Positions 11,804 to 24,223 of a DNA stretch of 64,000 nucleotides are shown here, in pieces (position 1 is the first letter of the stretch; every line of letters begins with the position of its first letter). Position numbers and translations under genes: made by a program. The notes under the pieces are model-generated. The model did not search any database, was not told where the DNA came from, and saw nothing but the letters and a program-made list of their open reading frames with translations. This DNA comes from Blasia pusilla (lineage: Eukaryota > Marchantiophyta > Marchantiopsida > Blasiales), in the NCBI GenBank assembly GCA_050084515.1, contig CM114271.1, positions 24,366,001 through 24,430,000 on the forward strand. The letters are read 5' to 3'.

Positions 11804-12097
11804 CCATTGATTTCAATAGGTCTGCTGAAGTAGGATTTAACACTCGTTGTGCTATCTTCCTCGTGTACAAGCGTAAAGTAGTTTATAGGGATTTTATAGT
11901 TAGGAATTATGGGGTCCGATGTTTCAAAGAAGTGATTGCCTTGACACTTCCATTTGTGATACCTATCATGAGAGAATGGAGAGTATACATAATAATTATG
12001 TATTGAAAAATAAGAACTTCTTAGAGAGTTCACCTTGCATCGACCACGTCTGCCGCTGCTAGAAGGCCTGCCCTTACTCGAAGAAAGGCTCTCGATA
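11804..12097 (+). repeat. Repeat C, copy 1 (shared with 61,928-62,226, opposite strand)
   Basis: About 294 bp that recur in reverse orientation at 61,928-62,226. In this copy a plus-strand frame stays open from the start of the repeat to a TGA after 'VYIIIMY'. The other copy has a matching frame that ends at the same stop. The frame holds recognisable shared strings such as 'CAIFLVYKRK' and 'FVIP' but no known domain. Both copies end sharply after ...GACAA, here against copia pol sequence. The opposite strand is also open here, so the coding strand is not certain. Confidence 0.65.
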
Positions 12098-13989
12098 CGA
12101 CAACGCTCCATCTGAGCCTATTCCATCTCTAAATTTTTTTGTTAAGGAAGAGAATATGATAATAAACCAAAAGACTTTGCTTATAAATTTCCCAAGTACT
12201 ATTGCAGGATAAGGAGAGGTTCTAGATTCTTTAGTTAAATTTGTCAATCCATGGCCGGGAAGAGTACGTATTAAGTCTCTTGACACTAGTTAGAGCTAGA
12301 CCAGATGTGAGAGGCATTCACCTCTGAACAACAAATTTGTAGATCAAGTAGCGTCACATACGAGATCACACATCCTATTCATAGATTCATAAATGAAAAA
12401 TTCCTTATAACACATGATGCATATATGATGACTGCCCTTAAAAAATAAAAGGAGCAAAGTTACTTTGAAGAAGTTGCAAGCAAGGTCGAATGGATTGAAG
12501 CTATGGAGGAAGAGCTTGCTGCATTAAAATATCAACAAACCTAGGAGTTGGTTGATATATCTTATGGTAAAGAAGTTATTGGTTGCAAATGGGTTTACAA
12601 AGTCAAGCGCAGTCAAAATGGTATAGTGAACAAATACAAAGCCACATTGGTAGCCAAGGGCTAATAATATGGCATTGATTATGAGGAGATATTTAGCCAT
12701 GTTGCAAATATGGCGAGTACGAGAACATTGGTTGTAGTTGCAGAAAGTTAGAAATGGAGATAACATTACATAAATGTCAAAAATGCCTTCTTGAATGTAG
12801 ATCTACACGAAGAGGTACATATGACTCAACCACCTAGATATGAACATCCAAAGTTTCCATTTCGCATATGCAGGTTGAAGAAAGCTCTCTACGGGCTCAA
12901 ACAAGCTCCAAGAGTTTGGTATGGCAAGATTACATACGTCCTATAAAAGTTTGACTTTAGGGTATGTGATTCTAACTCCTCGTTATACATCTTGAGAGGA
13001 AAACATCATACGGTTATCATTGTGTTGTATGTTGTTAACCTCTTGATAAGTGGGAGTACTAAGGATATGATACAACAAGTTAAGCTAAAGTTACAAACAT
13101 AATTTGATATAAAGGACTTGGGAGAACTCAAGTAATTCCTTGGTGTTGAGTTTATCAAGGTAGGAGAGAGCATGTGGTTATTATAACGACAATATGCTCT
13201 TCACATGCTTTCAAAATATCGTATGATGACTTGTTAGCCAATCTCTACACCGTTGGACCATAGTATGAAGGTAGGAGTGGATGAAGGAGAGTTGCTTGCA
13301 GATTCTAATATGTAGGGGCATATGGTTGGAAGTTTGATCTATTTGACTATAACCAGACCAGACTTGAGCTATACAATTAGCCTAGTGAGCCAATTAATGC
13401 AAGAAGCTCGAAAACCTCACCTTGATGTTATGAGGAGGATTATGCGGTATCTAACATTATCTTTTCAATTCGGGTTTTGACTTGAATCTTCCCCGAGTTT
13501 ACAATTATAGGGATTCACACATGCTGATAGGGTAGGAAGCGTGTCTTATACACACTCCACATCTGGTTATTCATTTACCTTGGGAAGCGTAGCTATAAGT
13601 TGGGCTTTAAAGAAGCGACCTACATTTGCTTTATCTTCAATAGAGGCTGAGTACACAAGAGCAACCAATGCAGCATGTGAGGCGATGTGGCTTCATCGAT
13701 TACTTGTTGAGATTGATGTTATTAACTTAGGACCTAGTGTAATATATGCAGATAATATTAGTAGCATCAAGCTTGCTCATAACCTTGTGTTTCATGCTCG
13801 AACAAAGCAGGTTGAGGTGGAGTATTATTTTATCAGAAAGAAAGCGCTTGCCAGAGAAAATGATCTTGTGTATATATGTACACATCAACAAATTGTTGAT
13901 ATCTTTACAAAGGCATTGTGTAGAGATAAGTTTGAGATGTTTAGAAATGATTTAAGTGTTAGATATATCGGTATGAGTTTGAGGGGGAG
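12098..13989 (+). pseudogene. Copia family A pol, truncated (RT and RNase H)
   Basis: This matches the 38,060-39,944 part of the larger copia element, starting in the integrase-RT linker and ending at the polypurine tract GAGGGGGAG (13,981-13,989). RT motifs appear in broken frames, and the YVDD box region reads YVVN, so the catalytic aspartates are lost. The RNase H region is open from 13,541 to 14,044 (non-ATG start): HSTSGYSFTLGS, ALSSIEAEY, ADNISSIKLA and the terminal KALCRDKFEMFRNDL are the usual copia RNase H strings. gag, protease and most of integrase are missing, because the element is cut at repeat C. Confidence 0.88.
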
Positions 13990-14171
13990 TATTGAAGAGA
14001 GAGTTATAGTCAAGCTCATCGGACAATCGAATTGCTATATTTGATACTCATACGAAGTTGGGAAGCTTATTCTTCGTAAGTTTGTTAAGTGCGAATATCT
14101 TGTTCTTCATGGTGGTGTGTAAGTGGGAGAGTCGTATCCCACCAGTTATGCTTGTTTATCAATTTTCTACA
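13990..14171 (+). mobile_element. 3' LTR of the truncated copia element, internally deleted
   Basis: It starts TATTGAAGAG directly after the polypurine tract and ends ...TTTTCTACA like the other family A LTRs, but is 182 bp long because the middle part (TTAGGG words and TATATAA) is deleted. No target-site duplication can be scored because the 5' half of the element is gone. Confidence 0.8.
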
Positions 14172-16769
14172 AGAGGCACATACAATATTTCAATGGAGAA
14201 TTCAAAAGACTTTAGGTAGTTAAGCGAGGTTGAGCATTACAAATTACTGATGAGTTGCCTATACACAACACATAACTACATATTAAAAAAAATTTATTAG
14301 AAAATGGTCCTTTTCTTCTCCTTACCTCCTCTGCCCTTAGCTTAGATCTCTTCTTCTTTGTTAACTTAACTCCCTTCTTCAAAAGGAAACATGTAAATAG
14401 AAAAGGAGTCATTACAGAATATGCGTCTACAATAGGAGGAGGGATTTTGCAAACTCATCTTCTCTTAAAAGTATAGATTCTTTTTCTTGAAGATAATTTG
14501 TTTCCAAAGAAATTACCTTATTCCAATTTTTCGTTGGAAGGAACGCATGAAACTTGTATAATTTTTCTACGATAGTCTCATATTTGTATGTGGAGCCTTG
14601 CTTGCTTAAGAGTTTTTCTTGGTATTAACAAGAAGAATTGTATTACGAGACTCTAAATATTCCTTGAAGAAGCTAAGAACCCTATTGGGAAGGGATGCAA
14701 TTGGAGGCATGAACCCAAAGAGGTTCTTCTATGGTGTTTCCATGGATTCACTTGAGTTAATAAAGATGTGGTGTATGACGTATGTGTAATTGATATACAT
14801 AAAGAAGAAGCATAGACTTTGAGTACACATGGAGATTATACAAAGCAAGGAAGGAAAGGCTTTCATCTTTAGGGGATGATCAATTGAATAACTTGACTTA
14901 GAAGATCTTTATAAGTTTTGGATAAGTTTGTCCTAAGATCTAGAGTCTACTCTATTGTTGAGACAAATTTTTGAAGAAGCGAGGGGAACATTTGGATGGG
15001 TATATAGAAGAAGAAGAAGTGTGAAAAAAAGTTACTAAATGAGATATATGAAGAGAACAACTTTATGAAGAAGTTGTGGTCCTTTTGGATATAGTATTTC
15101 CAAGTTTTCCATAATGAAAAACTCAAATGAGCAGAATTTATATTTTAATTTGTGACAAAAGTCATGATATCCAACTCTTATGTTTCCAATATAATACAAG
15201 TATACAAAGGTTTCCTATTAATCATATTCATATTATGTGAAGATGGTCATGATTCCTATTTGAAGGTAGAACATACTCCGATATCCTGTATTTATGTACA
15301 ACACTCGCTCAACGATCTAATTCTAAAATCATTCTAACAACAATCTTGCATGCAAGACTCATGTATTTACTTGATTGAGCATAGTTTCTTCATCAAGACT
15401 ATGTTATTTCTCCGATGTCATATTCATCCAATAACAAATTAATGCTACTAGAAAATATATAATGTTCACCAAATCCCGAATTAAATCTTGCAATACCAAT
15501 GAGAAAAATCACATATAGGGACTTTAATCAAAGGATTATAGATATTACCTACACACAATGCATTCCCTCTAACCCAATTCACATTTGTTATTAAGTAAAA
15601 CCAACAAAAAAATCACTTTTTCTATTATAGAGTTGAGAATTCCTCATTTCATGTCCTCACCAAATCTTAGGGGAAAAAGATGTTTTCAAGGCTTAACATA
15701 AGAAATATTTTCTTTCTCATACATCATAAGAAAGAATCCAAAAAAACCCTCCAAAGATAACTCTAGGATGGTAACTTATGCGTACGGGCTATCACATGAT
15801 ATGACTCTATGAACATATCATCCAACAAAAAACGAAAAGAAGGGAATCTATCTGAAATTGTAATGTGGAGGCAACAACAATCCAATTGATCAACTTTACA
15901 TTACCACTTGAGAACAAATTTACTTCCAAAAAACATAGTAACTAATTTGATCGGACATATGATACAATTCATACTGTCTACTAGATATGTTATGACATCA
16001 TATGGATTTGTTACGCATAAAAGAATCATAAAATCATATTATTATAATACATAATTTCCATCTTTCCATGATCACTTAATTACCCTTTATATGATGAACC
16101 CGAAATGGATTTGGGGGTCTTGTTACTTCTTATCCTAACACTCTAATTAAAATCATATCGTGTAACTTGCTAAAATTTGGACCCTTTCTTTCAAGACGTG
16201 CTACTACCCTCTCTTCCAAGATAACCAAACTAGTTTACATCTTTCCATACACTCACATAGTTGACATATTTGTGGTGCAAGAAACTTTGAGAATGAGTTT
16301 TCTAAAATATATAAATGAGAAGGGCACTTTAGGACAAAAAAGAGTTGTTTGTATTACGAAATTGACTTAAAAAAGACTCATCATTATTTTCCAACAAAAA
16401 GCTAACACTCATAATTGAGGGGGATAGTTATTGTCGAGCATCAATAGCGTCGCTTGAAAATTACTATCTCTACTCGTTAGCAAGGTTGCACAAATGGACA
16501 AGTCTTTCCATGGTTTTGACATGAACAAACATTAAAAAAATCCTTCTTATCACACATAATGAGAATTCCCATGCTTATCATGGTTTTTTTTGTAATTGAA
16601 TGAAACTTATACTCTCATGTGGCGAAGTGGAAGCCAAAAACTTGACCAAGTCTAGGGACATAGATTTGTTCACATACAACCTTTCTCTTAAGGGACATAT
16701 GAGCTCATGGTCTTTTGAAGGATTGGAGGAATGTTTAGGAGGTAGGGCTATTCTTATAGTGGTTGACGA
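14172..16769. other. No gene recognised
   Basis: About 2.6 kb of AT-rich DNA with only short open frames (for example 14,212-14,412, 15,152-15,337 and 16,167-16,370) that show no motif. No repeats were matched to the rest of the window. Confidence 0.5.
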
Positions 16770-16957
16770 GTAAAAACCCTAGTTTTCCCGAGTAGTCAAA
16801 TAGTCGGGAGCCGCAGCGGTAGCGCATTCTTGTATGTCAAGTTATCTCCCAGTTCAGGTTCCATCGAAGCTCTTTTGTGAGCGCACGGACGGACTAGGCC
16901 ACTTTGTATCTCTAAGTTTTGTAAAGATTTCATTGATTTCGTCACTTTCTGTTTTCT
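16770..16957 (+). mobile_element. SINE-like repeat, copy 1
   Basis: A 188-bp unit is repeated without length change at 24,036-24,223, with only a handful of differences. Near its 5' end is a box A-like tRNA promoter word (GCAGCGGTAGCGC, about 16,813-16,825), and about 40 bp later a box B-like word (GGTTCCATC, 16,857-16,865). That spacing suits an internal RNA polymerase III promoter of a tRNA-derived SINE. No poly(A) tail and no clear target-site duplication is seen, so the class is a proposal. Confidence 0.55.
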
Positions 16958-19907
16958 AACAATTGTGTCTACCTGTTATGAAATATATTATGTTTTAGGA
17001 AAGAAAATAATTAAGTTTTGAAGTTTTAATAGTTGAATATTCAATGTGATTTTTTATTTCAAAATATCTTCTCTTTCAAGGATATTTCCAAAAGGTGCCC
17101 CTTTCATTTTTGTATTTTCATTTATCTTATTTTATTAATGAATAAGGAAGGATAAATAGATTCTCCAAAAAAAGACCACTTCAAATAATTATGGAAAATA
17201 TGGAAAATAGTACTATGTATACAACACATCTCCCATGAAAGTAATACAAAAAATCAACCCTTCCTTTTTTAATAAATATGCGTGGAACAAATCAGGAATA
17301 TAGATTATGGATTTGTTGCATGCAAGGAGTTGGTAGAGAAAATTCTTAATTGCAAATTCATCAAGATCTTGGTTGAGGCTATGACTTGAGGAAAAGATCA
17401 AAACCTGAAGAAATAGTTTAACATAATTGAATAGTAAAATATTTAATAAAATAAAGAAAGAGTATCCAAAATGCTCTACATTCAATTCAACTAAAGTAAG
17501 ACCACTTACTTTTGACGTTCACGACAAAGAACCTCCGAAATTAAAGCAACCACATAATACTTGCTGAAAAAAAATGGTCCAAAAATTAAATTGTATGTAC
17601 GATTAAAGCGTAGCTAGCAAGCTTTCTCCATAAAAGCGTATTACCCTATTTAAGGTGTTAATCCGATCCACGAAGGTACGTTATAATCCACCCGACCAGG
17701 TTTTACGAGACATTAGGACATTTTATTAACAATTATTTAAGATGGGCGTTTGGTGTCCGTGTTCCATAATTTATAAAAAAAAATGAGTGATAGATAATCC
17801 AGAAAGGACGCATGAGAAGAAACTCCACCAAGAAGAAGAACAAGCGATACGAAGGCAAAACTTAAAAAGGAAATTTCTAACATTTATTGAGGTAATGTTT
17901 GTTTTTTGGAAAAACGGGCAATAATCATGTTGGTAACTCAGATTTAAGAGGTGTCTAGGTGCTTATCTTTCATATTAGCATGGTTAAGGAAAAGAATGTG
18001 AGGGGTACGGGTTCATAATCTTGTGTTTTTCTCGCAACACTTATGGATGAACGTAATGGATGTGGGTACACACCAATGATTTTTGTTTGGGGTAGGGGGA
18101 GGGATCAGGTTCATAATGCCAGATTAAACATGTGTATGTACTAGGTTTACCCACATAGGAAGTCTTAAAACTTCCCTTATCAAGTGGAGGTACGAAGTAT
18201 GTAATATGTTCATGGGCGACAAGCCGCTATGAACGATAGGAAAATTTGGAGGGAGTAGATATATTCACGTCCGAAGTGCAAGATGGATGGAAAACCCATC
18301 GGGGTACAAAGGAGGGTGGGGGGGTATAGAGAGCCGAAAAACCCGTGGGCCAAAACCGGCCCTAAGAGATTGAAGCACTAACTAAGCACTTCCCCACGCC
18401 TCTCTGATGAATTATTATCTTGTTTTTCCTATGTGTTTAAGGTCTTGTGTGTCTTTATGGTAATCAAGTTTTCTTTTTCAAAATTTGCAATTTCTCACCC
18501 CTTCTACATTATTTTTGATCCTTATGTTCCCATAACCTTCCCAATCATATTATCACATAGGATTCCACATAATTTCTTTCCACTTTTATTTTATGAAGCT
18601 ATTTTTGTAATGAACTTCCTTTTTCGTATTTGTCTTTCTAATACACCTCCCCCAAAGTTTTATTTTAATATACTCACATATTCCATAGATGTGAGGGGGT
18701 TTGGCTAAGAGGCTTTTTGACACATGAGGACAACAATAAGTGAGATTGGGGTGGTTTACAATTTAGGTAGTAAGGAGGATAGACTTCCATGAATTCTTGT
18801 CCACAATGGAAGATATACATGCATCCCATGACAATTCATTTTTTGGTGGATGGAGGCGGTAGGTATCTTTTGAGGTGAGTTCCATCTATCTGGTTACCCT
18901 CATATGTTGCTCCTACAATAGATAAAATGGGATCTCTATTCGGAATATGAATTCCATTTATATTGCAAGGACTATTCAATAATAGGTAAAATTTCAAAGG
19001 TATTCATTTGGACAAATATCACAAAAAATCCTTGATATTCTATCAACCATTCAAGAATTTTCCACTTCAAATATCTATTCATGACTTAGAACTATTTTCA
19101 AACATTTGGAAAAGACACGTGGATCTTCTCTCGTTTCTTGTTTGATATTATCCACACATATAGATTAGCTTTAGGCACGATGGCTGATATACATCAATCA
19201 TCATTATATTGCTATCTATTAATCGTTTAAACTTGATCTTGTAGTCTTGATCAAACCTTGTGTATAATTTTGTTTCCTTCATCTTTTTATTTCAATAATC
19301 CACTAGCAATTTCCAAGGTTTCACTTTCTATCACATCTTAAGGGTCAATAAATCCATCAAAATTGATGATATTCTGAGTAAGTGATGTTGTGTGTGCTAG
19401 AGACTTTTTGATTCCTTCCACTTCATTTGTTTCAAAAAGGTGCTTAACTTGTTAAATAAGGTATACACAACTTATCTACCTATCCAACTTATATACCTTA
19501 TCATATTAGATAGGATATAATTTTGATAATAGGACCATCCTATGGTTTATCAATTCATCATAAACATTCACTCACTTTGTTTCTTAATATAATATATTAT
19601 ATATCATCATCTTTGATGAGAACAACTCCATCATTTGTTGGTTTTTGAATGGGAATATAGAAATAGAAATTAAAATTAAAATTATTGACCCAAAAAAATT
19701 GAAGTTCGTGAGCTAAGATAGGTCAAGACAAGGGCACATCTTAATATAAGTCATAGGCGAAAGAATTTGGAGCTAATCATTTCCTAGAGAATAGGGATGA
19801 ACCGAGAAGGGAAAATTTCCTTCAGGTTAGTTTTTGTTGATGGCGAGTGGGTTGCGAGTCATGAATAGTCAAGATAGGATTTGGTGTCAAAAGATTGGTT
19901 ATGGAAT
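16958..19907. other. No gene recognised
   Basis: About 2.9 kb of AT-rich sequence. A short stretch near 18,285-18,365 (GATGGAAAACCCATCGGGGTAC, then ...AAAACCGGCCC) resembles 43,965-44,030 and marks a minor dispersed repeat. The open frames at 17,213-17,485 and 18,433-18,708 look like AT-rich chance frames. Confidence 0.5.
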
Positions 19908-20061
19908 CAAGGTTGCATGTGAACAAAGTCTGTGTCTGCAGACATGTCCATATTTGTGCAAGGTTGCATATGGACAAAGTTCGTCTCCACGGTCATGTCC
20001 ATATCCGTGCAAGGTTGCATGTGCACAAAGTTTGTTTCCGCGGACATATCCATGTCTGTAG
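19908..20061 (+). repeat. Three tandem copies of a 51-bp unit
   Basis: Units start at 19,908, 19,959 and 20,010, each opening CAAGGTTGCAT and closing with a ...CCATATCCGTG-type word. The period is a multiple of three, so all frames stay open through it, which explains the overlapping short ORFs. No coding role is supported. Confidence 0.9.
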
Positions 20062-20640
20062 AGTTATGTTCTTCCTATAGAAGGGTTTGTCCATATGGGC
20101 CCCATCTCCCCTTGTTTCTCGTCCCTCCTCCACTTTCCTCTATGTTCCACACTTTTCCGTTTCTTTCTCCCTACCCTCTATTCCTTCCCTCTTTATTGCC
20201 CCGCCCTCCCTTACCATGCCTTCCACCATGAGCTATAAGTAAAGTTCCCCCCTCTTGCATTAATCCATGTACGTGGTCGTGTTCAAACTTGTCTGTTCAT
20301 GTCCGTCTTAGGGATAAACTTGTCTATTTTTGTGCAACCATGTGTTCGTGGACTAACGTCTGTCCCATGGAAGGACTTGTCCATATAGGCCCCACCTTCC
20401 CCTTCTTTTTCATTCCTCTGACTTGCCTATGTGTTCCACACTTTTCCGTTTCTTTCTTCCTCCATCTCCACTCCCTCCCCCTTATTGTTCCGTCTGCCCC
20501 CACCTTGCTTTCCATCATAAGCTATAAGTATGGGCCCTACCTTGTGCAATCCAAGTTAGTGGACCTATCTAGACTTGTTTGTCTATCTCCCTCACAGGGG
20601 CATACTTGTTTGGTTTTGTGCAACCATGTATAGAATCCAG
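20062..20640 (+). repeat. Tandem duplication of a unit of about 285 bp
   Basis: Two copies lie head to tail. Each has GTCCATAT.GGCCCCA, then a CT-rich run containing CACACTTTTCCGTTTCTTTC, then AGCTATAAGTA, then a TTGTGCAACCATGT end. Copy 1 is about 20,070-20,350 and copy 2 about 20,358-20,633. The open frames inside are proline/serine-rich translations of the CT-rich run. The unit could be part of an LTR or leader (the CT-rich run followed by TATAA), but its origin is unknown. Confidence 0.75.
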
Positions 20641-23401
20641 ATGACTCAAATTCCAACTACGTAAAGTTAAGGCATGATTCAAGATGGGTACTTAGGCACA
20701 CGACACAAGGAATATGAAGCCTGAGGCCAAAATGAGCTTAGCCAATCAAGAAAGGTTTGAATAGCCACGTGGCTTATCCAAGTAATTATGTTTCAACTAG
20801 CCTAACGTAGGGTTTGGATTTAGGAGTTGTAATCTATGTTTGGGTTGAGGGCCCAAAGTAGTGGCCCAAGGTGGATATTTAGGATGAGGAGGGGGGAAAG
20901 AAATACCCAAATGTGGATAAAATTATGGCGGATGGAACTTGGAGGCTCCATTTTGAGTTTCATTGCTTAGTTATAATAGGAGATTTTGGTGATTATCAAA
21001 TTCCAATTAAGTTAGAAAGGGAGTTGAGGATGAAGAGTATAATGTCAAAACCCAAGTGTGGGAAGCGAAAAGATGCAAAAAAAAAAAAACTTAACTTGTG
21101 TCTAAAGATTTGAGTCTTAAGAAGGGAGACAACTTGTTAAGATCATGATAGTGGGAGCTCCATTTGGATGGGAAACACGAGGAAGCTCTAAGAGACAAAG
21201 CCTTTTGGGGGACAAGATAGCAAGAGATTTCAAACACCGCAAGTGCAAAGTTCCAAGAAAAAAGCAACCTCTAGTGAACCAAGAATAAAAGGGTGTTATG
21301 TATCTAATGACTGTGATCCTTGAGTAGGAGTGTCCTAAAGTAAAGTAGGAAAATATGAAGAAGGATCGAGCACCACCAATACATATGCATTCAATCATCA
21401 AAAAGAAGAACATAGATTGTGTAAGTGAGATAAAAATCTGAAGATCCTGGTGATTTTACATAAGTTTTGGGTAACAAGTTGAGGGAAGGTCATGAAACTT
21501 AAAGAGCCATTAAAGGAGTATAAGGAAAATAAATTTCAAGTTGGGATACTAATAGCACACAAATTTTCAATAGTCAACATAGAGTAATCTCAAGTTGTGA
21601 TCTATGTTTTAGACATTTGAGAATTGCCTCAACCTAGATGATGAATGTCAAGATGGTGATTCTTAAGAGTACAAAATCATGCCAAGTTCAATGGTGGGGA
21701 AAATTTTATAGCTTAGGTGATAGAAATGTGTTTTTTCCATGTAGGTTTTTCTATAGGCATGCCATAGTAATCTAATTACATCATACAAAGGCTTTTTAGA
21801 GGTTTTCTTGTTGATGATACTTCCACGAGGGTTCTTGAAATAAAAGGTGCAAATTTACGTTTGCAAATTTTGAGGGTTAATCAAGTAAATCATTTCGCAC
21901 AATTGATTACAAATTTCAAAAGAAACTATACATGGGGGTTTCCAATTTTGGGTATGGATAGACATAAAGGATGTGCGAATAAGCATATATCGTCTTGATT
22001 TGTAAGAAGAGAAGACATTCTATCTCTTCCCTATTAGATAAAATTTCTTTCACTATCAAAATTATGGATAATGATGTGAAAGCAAAAAGTCCACATCATT
22101 TTGTAGGTAACTATTAAAAGATTACAGAAATTCTCTTTAGAATGAAAATTACCTTAGGATTTGTTTTTCAAGTGAGATACTACAACTTGTTGAAAATAAC
22201 TATGTAGAAGGATATATCCTAAAAATGGCCAATGCTTTGGAAATTTTTTTATCTAAAGAGGTAGTCTTTCTAAATTTTAAGAATGATCTCTAAAACTAAT
22301 GTAAATTTTAAGATATTAAAGTAAATACTGCAAGTAAAAAATAACACAATAGAGGCATATGAGCAATGTTCTACGAGAATACAAGAGAAGTTACCTAGAA
22401 GTGAAAAGAAAATGACAAAAAAGGGTCAAACCCTTCATATTTCGAATGAAGGAGATATGAAATACTTAATTTTAAGGCTATATGCCAAACTTCTTCTCCA
22501 CACTAGTTGCAAAAGTTCCTTTCCACACAAGTAACTTTAATTGATGTACAAGTTATTTGCTTTAAAGATTCCTAGTTGTCATACTAAAACATTCCTTAAC
22601 TTTCTTATTGTCCCATAAAAAAATTCAAAGTCTATGATGAGAAGATGTCTATAATCTAATTGGAATATTCTAACATTATTAAAATATTTAAAGAATAACT
22701 TATAATACCTAACAATGACTAGTCAAGAGATAAGTACTATTACACGTCGAGAAACAAGTATCATTACACATATGGAAGATTTGCTACATATTGATGACCT
22801 CACGAGAATGATGATCCTCAAGCCACTCTTAATATATTCTCCTCTTATTCTTTTAAATATTAGTGATGTCCCATTAGGATTATCTCATTACGTGTCTGAT
22901 GAATCAATTTCTTACAATCATATGATCCCTTGATATAAGAATACAAAAATAATTTAGAGACTTGTTAAAGTTGTTGGGCCATGACTCTTTTGAGTGTACT
23001 AGGCGATGGGTGTTCTAGCCTTGAAAATAAAATCCTTGTAGAGATGTCAGTCTTCTCTAGGAAAAGTTTTAGCATTTGACGTAATGTCTAGCTAGAGATG
23101 AGGAGATAGCCACATATGATATTATGTGGGATTGTATGTTTTCTATTTCTCAAGAGAATGACTTCCATGTTAGATAAATGTGTCATGTATTTTAGGAAAG
23201 ATGGACAAGATCTAGTAGAGAGCCTTCTCGGATAGACGAGAACAGCCTCAAGAGGTCAAGGATGATCTGTTAAGGCCATGAGTAACCCGAGAGAGCAAGT
23301 TTTCCCTTCGTTTCGGCTCATTTGGAGTCATATAGAGAAAATTACTTTTCGAGTAAGTTTTCATATGAAAATAGTTGACTTTTCACTTTGGGAAGTGACT
23401 C
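20641..23401. other. No gene recognised; a small part resembles repeat D
   Basis: The piece at about 20,830-20,925 (tgtttgggttgagggccc...aggaggggg...aatacccaaatg) resembles the corresponding part of repeat D at 27,095-27,190. The rest is AT-rich with no motif in the short frames (20,913-21,113, 21,117-21,413 and 22,715-22,933). Confidence 0.45.
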
Positions 23402-23412
23402 TTGATCGGCTA

Positions 23413-23780
23413 CAGCAGGTCAAGAGCCAAGGAGATGACTTGCAACCATAGGTTACCGTGGAGAGAGTTTGGGATAAGGAAGGGGATATACCTCCAAGAG
23501 AGAGAGTTTGACAGTTCATTCTCTATTTGCAAATCAAGTAGATCTCTCCATCAACAAGGTCTCACAAATGTACACAACTCTCTTGAGAGAGGCTTGGATT
23601 ACATACACAAGGCAAGGAGGACCATAGCTCTGCCGCCTTATGCCAATAGGTTCAACAAAGAGAGAATGAGCTCTCGAGCTCTCTCTCTCTCTCTCTTGGA
23701 GGTTTATCCCGTTCCATCTCCCAAGTTCTCTCCACGATAACCTATGCTTGTAGGTCACCTCCTTGGTTTTTAACCTGTTG
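23413..23780. repeat. Long imperfect inverted repeat (arms of about 120 bp)
   Basis: The left arm (23,413-23,535) and right arm (23,657-23,780) are reverse complements with scattered mismatches. Both contain CATAGGTTA(C/T)CGTGGAGAGA, GGGATA.ACCTCCAAGAGAGAGAG and a TTCATTCTCT word nearer the loop. The loop is about 120 bp. The two open frames reading outward on opposite strands have matching peptides (for example HRLPWREFG and HRLSWRELG), as the inverted structure predicts. Likely origins are a foldback or MITE-like element or a head-to-head insertion. Confidence 0.85.
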
Positions 23781-23818
23781 TAACGGGTGAAGGACCACTC
23801 CCCAAATGTTGGATTCTC

Positions 23819-23998
23819 AACATCCACTCCTCTGAGCATCATTAATCTGATCGTCCCCCTTGTATGAGGAGAAGCCTAGATTGATGGTTCCGACATAGAC
23901 GTCGAAAGAATCATAGTAATATGATGTAGGTGGTTTTAGGAGTAGCGTTACTAGGTTTATCTAACCCTATATTGCATCAGGGTGCGGGGCATCCTGGT
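23819..23998 (+). repeat. Repeat B, copy 2
   Basis: This is the partner of 11,614-11,803. The terminal hairpin (from 23,976) has accumulated two mismatches (GCATCCTGGT instead of GCACCCTGAT), and the sequence that follows differs from that after copy 1. That fixes the end of the repeat at the hairpin. Confidence 0.7.
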
Positions 23999-24035
23999 GC
24001 AAAATTTTTCTATTAATAGAAACGAAGAAAAATAG

Positions 24036-24223
24036 GTAAAAACCCTAGTTTTCCCGAGTAGTCAAATAGTCGGGAGCCGCAGCGGTAGCGCATTCTCGTA
24101 TGTCGAGTTATCTCCCAGTTCAGGTTCCATCGAAGCTATTCTGTGAGCGCACGGACGGACTAGGCCACTTTGTATCTCTAAGTTTTGTAAAGATTTCAGT
24201 GATTTCGTCACTTTCTGTTTTCT
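24036..24223 (+). mobile_element. SINE-like repeat, copy 2
   Basis: This 188-bp unit matches 16,770-16,957 with the same box A-like and box B-like words. It lies 37 bp after repeat B. The short minus-strand open frame here is a by-product. Confidence 0.55.

Noticed and set aside
11782-12286. Minus-strand frames 11,782-12,111 and 12,074-12,286 as genes
   Set aside because: They cross the junction between repeat C and copia pol and have no known motif.
16808-16865. Possible tRNA gene
   Set aside because: Box A- and box B-like words are present, but no cloverleaf with paired acceptor and anticodon stems can be drawn; a SINE head fits better.
19834-20633. Overlapping frames rich in Cys, Pro and Leu as a secreted small protein
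   Set aside because: All frames stay open because the repeat period (51 bp) is a multiple of three, and the rest is CT-rich duplicated sequence.
23402-23842. Two opposite-strand frames with similar peptides as a gene family
   Set aside because: The similarity follows from the inverted repeat itself.
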